Assembly: GCA_023453125.1 (NCBI GenBank) | Contig: JAEXUB010000184.1 | Location: forward strand, 1 to 64,000 | Length of the DNA: 64,000 nt | From: Bacteroidota bacterium | GTDB lineage: Bacteria > Bacteroidota > Ignavibacteria > Ignavibacteriales > Melioribacteraceae | Direction: 5' to 3' | In this document: piece after piece, positions 58,691 to 64,000 of the stretch | How positions within the stretch are numbered: position 1 is the first letter of the stretch | How the letters are laid out: every line of letters begins with the position of its first letter | Notes under the pieces: model-generated | What the model was told of the DNA's origin: nothing | Database searches by the model: none | What the model saw: only the letters and a program-made list of their open reading frames with translations | Position numbers and translations under genes: made by a program

Positions 58691-60190
58691 ATGGAACTGG
58701 AAAACTATTTTTCGCGCTTCAGAGAGAATATCATCGGAATTGACCAGGAATTTGAATCCCCCTTTGGAAAGAAAAAAATTGTTTATGCCGATTGGATTGC
58801 CAGCGGACGCTTATATTCCCCTATTGAAGAAATCATGATGGATAAATTTTATCCTTTTGTCGGAAATACTCATTCTGAAGCCAGCCAGGTAGGCTGTACT
58901 ATGACAAAAGCTTATAATGAGGCAAAAAATATTATTAAAAGGCACGTAAATGCGGGTAAGGATGACGTTATTATGTTTGCCGGATTCGGAATGACTTCGG
59001 TGGTTAATAAGTTTCAGAGACTGCTGGGGCTCCATTTTCCCGAACAACTCAAGGATAAGGTTGTAATTCCGGAAGAGGAAAAACCGGTGGTATTTATTAC
59101 CCATATGGAACATCATTCTAATCATACATCATGGCTTGAGACAATTTGCGACGTTGTAATTGTTGGAACCGATGATAAAGGATTAGTGAGCCTTGAAAGG
59201 CTTGAAGTCCTGTTATGGCTCTATAAGGAAAGGAAATATAAAATTGGTGCATTTACAGCGGCATCGAATGTTACCGGAATTGAGACGCCATATTATCAAA
59301 TGGCAAAACTTATACATCAGTTCGGAGGAATCTGCCTTATAGATTTTGCTGCCGCTGCGCCTTATGTTAACATGAATATGCATCCGGCTGATCCTGAAGA
59401 GAAACTGGACGGCATTTTCTTTTCGCCTCATAAATTCCTCGGAGGTCCGGCTACATCGGGGGTTATGATTTTCGATAAGAGCCTTTATAACAAGAAAGTG
59501 CCCGACAGTCCAGGAGGGGGAACTGTTAACTGGACAAACCCGTGGGGACAGCATAAATATATAGAGGATATTGAAGCGCGTGAGGATGGCGGAACCCCCG
59601 GATTTTTACAGGCAATTAAAACCGCCCTGGCAATTAAGCTGAAAGAGGAAATGGGAGTCGATAAAATGATGGCACGCGAAAAGGAATTGCTTAGCGTGGC
59701 CTTTAAAAGACTCGAACAGATTCCTACACTTCATATTCTTGCACAGGAACATAAAGAAAGGCTTGGAATAATATCCTTCTATGTTGAGGATATTCATTAT
59801 AATCTGATGGTACGCCTGTTAAATGACCATTTCGGCATTCAGATGAGAGGGGGATGCTCCTGCGCCGGTACTTATGGGCACTATCTTCTCCATGTAGATC
59901 CTACCCGTTCCAAAAGAATTACCGATAAAATTGACCAGGGAGACCTTTCTGAAAAACCGGGATGGATAAGATTCTCTCTTCATCCTACAATGACAAATGA
60001 TGAACTCGATTTTGTTCTTTCTGCAATTGAAGAAACAATATATAATGTGAAAATCTGGTCTAAAGACTATTTTTATTTAAACAAAACAAACGAATATTAT
60101 CCAAAAGAGAGCAAATGCGATTCGGACAGTGAGATTCTCAACTGGTTTAATGCGGTAAAAGGGGAAAAAAGAGAAAAAATCTCCGCCTGA
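58691..60190 (+). CDS. Class V aminotransferase / cysteine-desulfurase-like enzyme
   Basis: A 499-aa PLP enzyme of the aminotransferase class V superfamily. The PLP Lys is in FFSPHKFLGGPATSG, and the Asp-binding region in ICLIDFAAAAPYV. A Cys loop RGGCSCAGTYGHYLL near residue 387 corresponds to the catalytic Cys of cysteine desulfurases and selenocysteine lyases. It is longer than IscS or SufS (about 400 aa). The start has GGAAG. The preceding sigma-54 promoter and activator suggest it is induced under a specific redox or sulfur signal. Confidence 0.85.
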   Translation: MELENYFSRFRENIIGIDQEFESPFGKKKIVYADWIASGRLYSPIEEIMMDKFYPFVGNTHSEASQVGCTMTKAYNEAKNIIKRHVNAGKDDVIMFAGFGMTSVVNKFQRLLGLHFPEQLKDKVVIPEEEKPVVFITHMEHHSNHTSWLETICDVVIVGTDDKGLVSLERLEVLLWLYKERKYKIGAFTAASNVTGIETPYYQMAKLIHQFGGICLIDFAAAAPYVNMNMHPADPEEKLDGIFFSPHKFLGGPATSGVMIFDKSLYNKKVPDSPGGGTVNWTNPWGQHKYIEDIEAREDGGTPGFLQAIKTALAIKLKEEMGVDKMMAREKELLSVAFKRLEQIPTLHILAQEHKERLGIISFYVEDIHYNLMVRLLNDHFGIQMRGGCSCAGTYGHYLLHVDPTRSKRITDKIDQGDLSEKPGWIRFSLHPTMTNDELDFVLSAIEETIYNVKIWSKDYFYLNKTNEYYPKESKCDSDSEILNWFNAVKGEKREKISA

Positions 60191-60195
60191 TATTC

Positions 60196-60230
60196 AAATC
60201 CCTTTCTTAATTGAAAGGGATTTTTTTTTA
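60196..60230 (+). terminator. Terminator after the aminotransferase gene
   Basis: Perfect 11-base arms AAATCCCTTTC/GAAAGGGATTT with a six-base loop are followed by T run. Confidence 0.9.
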
Positions 60231-60268
60231 TCCTAAATTAAAGAGAGGAAAAATTAATTTAGGTTAAA

Positions 60269-61060
60269 ATGGATTTACAGATTAAAGGGAAGACGGTACT
60301 CGTAACCGCTTCAAGTATGGGTATTGGCAGGGCCGCGGCCGAACTCTTTCTTAAGGAAGGGTGCCGCGTTGTAATATGCTCTACCAATAAGGAAAATCTT
60401 ATAAATGCATCAAAAGAAATTAAGTCATTATATAATTCTGAACCTTTCTGGGTTGTCTGCGACCTTAATAAACCTGCCGACATTGAAAACCTGTATAATG
60501 TTGTAAAAAGTCATTACGGTTCAATAGATATTCTGGTAAATAACTGCGGCGGACCTCCTCCCGGCTTCTTTGAAAATATGGATGACGAGAGCTGGAATAA
60601 AGGGTATGAACAGTTATTAATGAGCGCTGTAAGGCTTACAAGGCTTGTGCTTCCCGATATGAAAGAGAAAAAATGGGGGAGAATTATTAATATTACCTCA
60701 ATCTCGGTTAAACAGCCGGTAGATAACCTTATCCTTTCCAATGCTTTCCGTTCTGCAGTTACCGCATTTGCAAAAACTTTGAGCAATCAGGTTGGTAAAC
60801 ATAACATTACGGTAAATAATGTAGCTCCGGGCTATACTCTTACATCGCGTCTATATGAATTGGCTGTTAGCAGGGGAAAGGCAATTGGGGAATCGCATGA
60901 ACACGTACTTGCCTCTATGACAACAGATGTGCCAATGAAACGGCTTGCCCGTCCCGATGAAGTGGCTTCTATGATACTTTTTCTGGCTTCGGAACAGGCT
61001 TCTTACATAACCGGATTAACTATTCCCGTAGACGGCGGAATTACCCGCGCAACTTATTGA
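60269..61060 (+). CDS. SDR-fold oxidoreductase lacking the YxxxK motif
   Basis: A 263-aa SDR. The cofactor loop ASSMGIG and NNCGG are present. The catalytic Ser region NITSISVKQP is intact, but where YxxxK is expected the sequence is LSNAFRSAVTAFAKTL, so Tyr and Lys are replaced. The C-terminal YITGLTIPVDGG is typical of beta-ketoacyl-ACP-reductase-like proteins. It may be an atypical subfamily with other chemistry or a non-catalytic member. Its stop overlaps the preceding context of the FAD gene. Confidence 0.8.
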   Translation: MDLQIKGKTVLVTASSMGIGRAAAELFLKEGCRVVICSTNKENLINASKEIKSLYNSEPFWVVCDLNKPADIENLYNVVKSHYGSIDILVNNCGGPPPGFFENMDDESWNKGYEQLLMSAVRLTRLVLPDMKEKKWGRIINITSISVKQPVDNLILSNAFRSAVTAFAKTLSNQVGKHNITVNNVAPGYTLTSRLYELAVSRGKAIGESHEHVLASMTTDVPMKRLARPDEVASMILFLASEQASYITGLTIPVDGGITRATY

Positions 61061-61074
61061 GATCGGGAGATCAT

Positions 61075-62634
61075 TTGATAAAAGAAATTGAATATACCGT
61101 AGAGCCTGACTTTGTAAATGACACCGGATACCAGAAGAAAGTAGCGGCCTCAAAACTTAAATGCGCGCCGGAAGAGATTATAGCTCTCAATGTTATTAAA
61201 AAATCAATTGATGCCCGCTCTAAACACCCTATTTTCAGGATTAAAGCGTTTATATACCTTAATGAGGAGCCTCCCGAAACCTATCCTGAAATAAAATATA
61301 AAAATGCCTCAGGGGAAAGAAAGGTCATAATTGTAGGTTCCGGACCGGCCGGACTTTTTGCCGCTTTACGTCTTCTTGAAGCGGGAATTAAACCGGTAAT
61401 CTTCGAAAGAGGAAAGGATGTCCGCTCCCGTAGGAGAGACCTTAGGGCTATCCAGCAGGAAAGCGTTGTAAATCCCGATTCCAATTACTGTTTCGGAGAA
61501 GGGGGGGCGGGAACATACAGTGACGGCAAACTTTATACCCGTTCAACCAAGAGGGGAGATGTTCATAAAATTCTAAATGTACTCAATAATCATGGAGCTC
61601 AGAAAGAAATTCTTGTTGATGCCCACCCCCATATTGGTTCTAATGTGCTTCCGAAGGTAGTTGAAGCAATCCGCGAGACCATTATTAAATTCGGCGGGGA
61701 AGTTCACTTCAATTCAAAAGTAACCGGATTATTGATTAATGCCGGCAGGATAAACGGAGTGGTTATAAATAATGCTGCCGAAGAAACTGCTGATGCGGTT
61801 ATACTTGCAAGCGGGCATTCTGCAAGGGATATATTTTACCTGCTTGATGATAACAGAGTAAAAATTGAGCAGAAACCCTTTGCTGTGGGGGTCAGGATAG
61901 AACATCCCCAGCATCTTATAGACAAAATTCAATATCATTCAGAAAACAGGCATCCAAACCTTCCTGCGGCTAGTTATTCTCTAACCTGCCAGATTGGGGA
62001 GAAGGGAGTATACTCCTTTTGTATGTGTCCCGGAGGAATTATTATTCCGGCGTCAACAGGGGAAAACGAACTGGTTCTAAACGGAATGTCGGTTTCTAAA
62101 AGAAACAGTCCCTTTGCAAACGCCGGTTTTGTAGTCTCGGTTGATGAGAATGACTGGCAGGAATTTGAATGGGCAGGGGTATTTGCCGGATTGGAACTGC
62201 AGAAGAGTATTGAATCTTTATCTTTCCGGGCTGCCGGATATACCCAGAAAGCACCGGCGCAAAGAGTAACCGATTTTATTCAGGGGAGAATTTCGCAGAC
62301 AATTCCGGAAACGTCATACATACCGGGGACAGTATCTGCGGATCTGAATCTGCTTTTTCCGGGGAGGATTTCGGAGAGTCTCAGAAAGGCATTGATACTA
62401 TTTAACAACAGGATGAAAGGCTATGTTACTGAGGAGGCAAAACTTCTTGCCCCCGAGACCAGAACAAGTTCTCCCATACGGATACCGCGTGACAAGGAAA
62501 CTCTTATGCACATCGGCATTGAAGGGCTCTATCCATGCGGTGAGGGGGCCGGATATGCAGGGGGAATAGTCTCAGCCGCTATTGACGGAGAAAGGTCTGC
62601 AGAAGCAGTAATTTGCAGGTTTAATATTGAATAA
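61075..62634 (+). CDS. FAD-dependent oxidoreductase (COG2509-like)
   Basis: A 519-aa flavoprotein. The Rossmann motif is KVIIVGSGPAGLFAALRLLE at about residue 83, preceded by an 80-residue N-terminal domain. The conserved block EGGAGTYSDGKLYTRSTKRG and the late GLYPCGEGAGYAGGIVSAA are characteristic of the uncharacterised FAD-dependent dehydrogenase family COG2509. The TTG at 61075 is preferred: GGGAG lies six to seven bases before it. A TTG at 61057 would overlap the SDR stop. It is likely co-transcribed with that gene. Substrate unknown. Confidence 0.85.
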   Translation: MIKEIEYTVEPDFVNDTGYQKKVAASKLKCAPEEIIALNVIKKSIDARSKHPIFRIKAFIYLNEEPPETYPEIKYKNASGERKVIIVGSGPAGLFAALRLLEAGIKPVIFERGKDVRSRRRDLRAIQQESVVNPDSNYCFGEGGAGTYSDGKLYTRSTKRGDVHKILNVLNNHGAQKEILVDAHPHIGSNVLPKVVEAIRETIIKFGGEVHFNSKVTGLLINAGRINGVVINNAAEETADAVILASGHSARDIFYLLDDNRVKIEQKPFAVGVRIEHPQHLIDKIQYHSENRHPNLPAASYSLTCQIGEKGVYSFCMCPGGIIIPASTGENELVLNGMSVSKRNSPFANAGFVVSVDENDWQEFEWAGVFAGLELQKSIESLSFRAAGYTQKAPAQRVTDFIQGRISQTIPETSYIPGTVSADLNLLFPGRISESLRKALILFNNRMKGYVTEEAKLLAPETRTSSPIRIPRDKETLMHIGIEGLYPCGEGAGYAGGIVSAAIDGERSAEAVICRFNIE

Positions 62635-62657
62635 ATTTCAGTAATGGGAAATAGTAA

Positions 62658-64000
62658 ATGTCATTTTTATCCTTACCAGCTTTCATAATTATTTTGTCAA
62701 TCCTGGCTCTTGTTGCCTGGGGTATGCTGGTTTCTTACTTTGAGAATGAAAAGAAGGCCTCTCTTAAACTCTTGGCTATAGGCCTTTCAATTATACTCTT
62801 ATTACTGCCCCTTTCGGCTTCATCTCCCCTAAGTGAAATATATTCTGCCGTAGTGGTTATGCTCTTTTTTTCTTTTTTAATATTATCACTTCTTCCGTTG
62901 AAAGGTAAAAAGATTTCAAATCAAAATCCTAAAGGCCGAATTGATGAAAGAGATACTATGTTTTCAAGAAAGGAATTGTCAGAAGGGAGCGAAAATTATG
63001 AACGGTATTATCGTGATAATAAGGAAAAATTGGAATTAGATATTAAATTCAGGCAAAAGCCGGGGCTTCTGCAGGAAGGGACCACACAGTGGAACAAGCT
63101 TCAATTTACCGCTTCAGATTCCGGGTTTAAAACTATTGGTCTTCTTAAAGATAAGGTAGATGGTGAGGTTTCAAAAATTAAATACTCAATTGATCCGAAA
63201 GAAATTTCTGAATTCTTAAAACACTGGGGGAAAAAACTGGGTGCGGCTGATGCCGGAATTGCATTGCTTAAACCCTATCATTTCTATTCTTATGGCGGCA
63301 GAGGGGAGAGATATGGAATTGAATATGAACCTGCGCACAAATTTGCTTTGGCGTTTATCGTCGAGATGGATCATAGGATGATGCAGTCTGCTCCTTCGGG
63401 AACAGCAGTTATGGAATCATCGCAGCAATATCTTAAATCAGGAATAATTGCCCTTCAGACTGCTCAATTTATAAGGGACTTGGGATATAGTGCGCGAGCT
63501 CATATTGACGGAAATTACCAGGTGGTCTGTCCATTGGTAGCCAGAGATGCCGGACTTGGAGAAATTGGTAGAATGGGATTATTAATGACTCCTGCGCTAG
63601 GTCCAAGGGTCAGGATTTCAGTTGTCACAACCGATTTGGAGCTAATTCCGGATAAATATGAGCAGGATAAATCAATGCTCGATTTCTGTACGATTTGCAA
63701 AAAATGTTCCGATTCATGTCCGGCAAAAGCAATTCCTTCTGGCGATATGGAGTTAATTAATGGCGCGGAAAGATGGCAAATAAACCAGGAAGCTTGTTAC
63801 ACATTATGGTGTACGCTGGGTACCGATTGCGGACGATGTGTTTCTGTATGTCCCTATTCTCATCCCGATAACAAATTTCACAATCTGATAAGATTCGGTT
63901 TGAAGAATTCCTTCTTTTTCAGGAGAACAGCTCTTCTAATGGATGATTTAATTTACGGCCGAAGACCGGCTTCAAAACCTCCCGAAGGGTGGCTGGCTAA
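62658..64000 (+). CDS. Reductive-dehalogenase-like membrane iron-sulfur protein (3' truncated by window)
   Basis: An open frame from ATG 62658 to the window end (447 codons visible). Residues about 3-25, 33-52 and 58-80 are three membrane helices. The following part resembles the corrinoid-binding region of RdhA/QueG proteins (PLVARDAGLGEIGRMGLLMT). Two [4Fe-4S] motifs follow: CTICKKCSDSCP at 344-355 (CX2CX2CX3CP) and CYTLWCTLGTDCGRCVSVCP from 380. The second cluster form is RdhA-like rather than QueG-like. No Tat signal is present; the N-terminal helices would anchor it. Family assignment is fairly firm, activity is not. Confidence 0.78.
   Translation, partial: MSFLSLPAFIIILSILALVAWGMLVSYFENEKKASLKLLAIGLSIILLLLPLSASSPLSEIYSAVVVMLFFSFLILSLLPLKGKKISNQNPKGRIDERDTMFSRKELSEGSENYERYYRDNKEKLELDIKFRQKPGLLQEGTTQWNKLQFTASDSGFKTIGLLKDKVDGEVSKIKYSIDPKEISEFLKHWGKKLGAADAGIALLKPYHFYSYGGRGERYGIEYEPAHKFALAFIVEMDHRMMQSAPSGTAVMESSQQYLKSGIIALQTAQFIRDLGYSARAHIDGNYQVVCPLVARDAGLGEIGRMGLLMTPALGPRVRISVVTTDLELIPDKYEQDKSMLDFCTICKKCSDSCPAKAIPSGDMELINGAERWQINQEACYTLWCTLGTDCGRCVSVCPYSHPDNKFHNLIRFGLKNSFFFRRTALLMDDLIYGRRPASKPPEGWLA

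Overview
The window looks like chromosomal DNA of an AT-rich member of the Bacteroidota/Chlorobiota/Ignavibacteriota group, most likely an Ignavibacteria-like anaerobe or facultative anaerobe. This is an inference. It rests on Bacteroidota-type promoters (TTG, about 20 bases, TAnnTTTG-like), a beta-propeller protein with a type IX-secretion-like C-terminus, HU/SPOR and DUF2085 proteins, bacillithiol synthesis (BshC), many periplasmic lipoproteins and a multiheme cytochrome c. No rRNA operon, CRISPR array, insertion sequence or prophage is visible. Coding density is high and most genes sit in tightly overlapping operons.

Layout: (1) 159-5936, minus strand: a Fur-family regulator with no ATG/GTG/TTG start, then feoA, feoB, a metallo-beta-lactamase-fold hydrolase and a secreted M28 peptidase. 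(2) 6089-9410, plus: dodecin, two peroxiredoxins, a tetrahydrobiopterin-type gene trio (pyruvoyl-tetrahydropterin synthase, folE, SDR) and a coiled-coil protein. (3) 9559-11952: an ECF sigma/anti-sigma pair flanked by two Spy/LTxxQ-like periplasmic proteins. (4) tRNA-Leu, then an envelope operon of a 991-residue TPR protein, an outer-membrane barrel and an HU-SPOR protein. (5) 18664-24875: small membrane proteins, an NHL propeller, two repeat lipoproteins, a STAS protein and a TPR protein. (6) 24941-28858: a multiheme cytochrome and a double-rhodanese lipoprotein behind a sigma-54 promoter, next to a PAS/AAA+/Fis activator. (7) tRNA-Gln with a decayed downstream copy, and a chemoreceptor. (8) 32013-37669: a compact operon of ymdB, an orphan DNA methyltransferase, folD, deoC, a HicB-like gene, trmH and aroA. 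(9) 37666-46501: bshC, a ROK protein, an ABC-F ATPase, a secreted propeller, a PHP phosphatase and a Crp-family regulator. (10) 46650-50329: gap, pgk, a rhomboid protease and a lipoprotein. (11) recQ and an ABC transporter. (12) 54900-64000: 3-hydroxyacyl-CoA dehydrogenase, ackA, a second PAS/AAA+/Fis activator, a class V aminotransferase with its own sigma-54 promoter, two oxidoreductases, and at the window edge a membrane-anchored reductive-dehalogenase-like iron-sulfur protein.

The most notable observation links regions 6 and 12. Two paralogous one-component sigma-54 activators each lie beside a good -24/-12 promoter. Each promoter is preceded by one inverted repeat and one everted repeat of the same design. 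The half-sites differ at a single base: GCAACA-N3-TGTTGC beside the cytochrome gene and GGAACA-N3-TGTTCC beside the aminotransferase gene. Together they look like a duplicated regulator/enhancer pair that has diverged in specificity.
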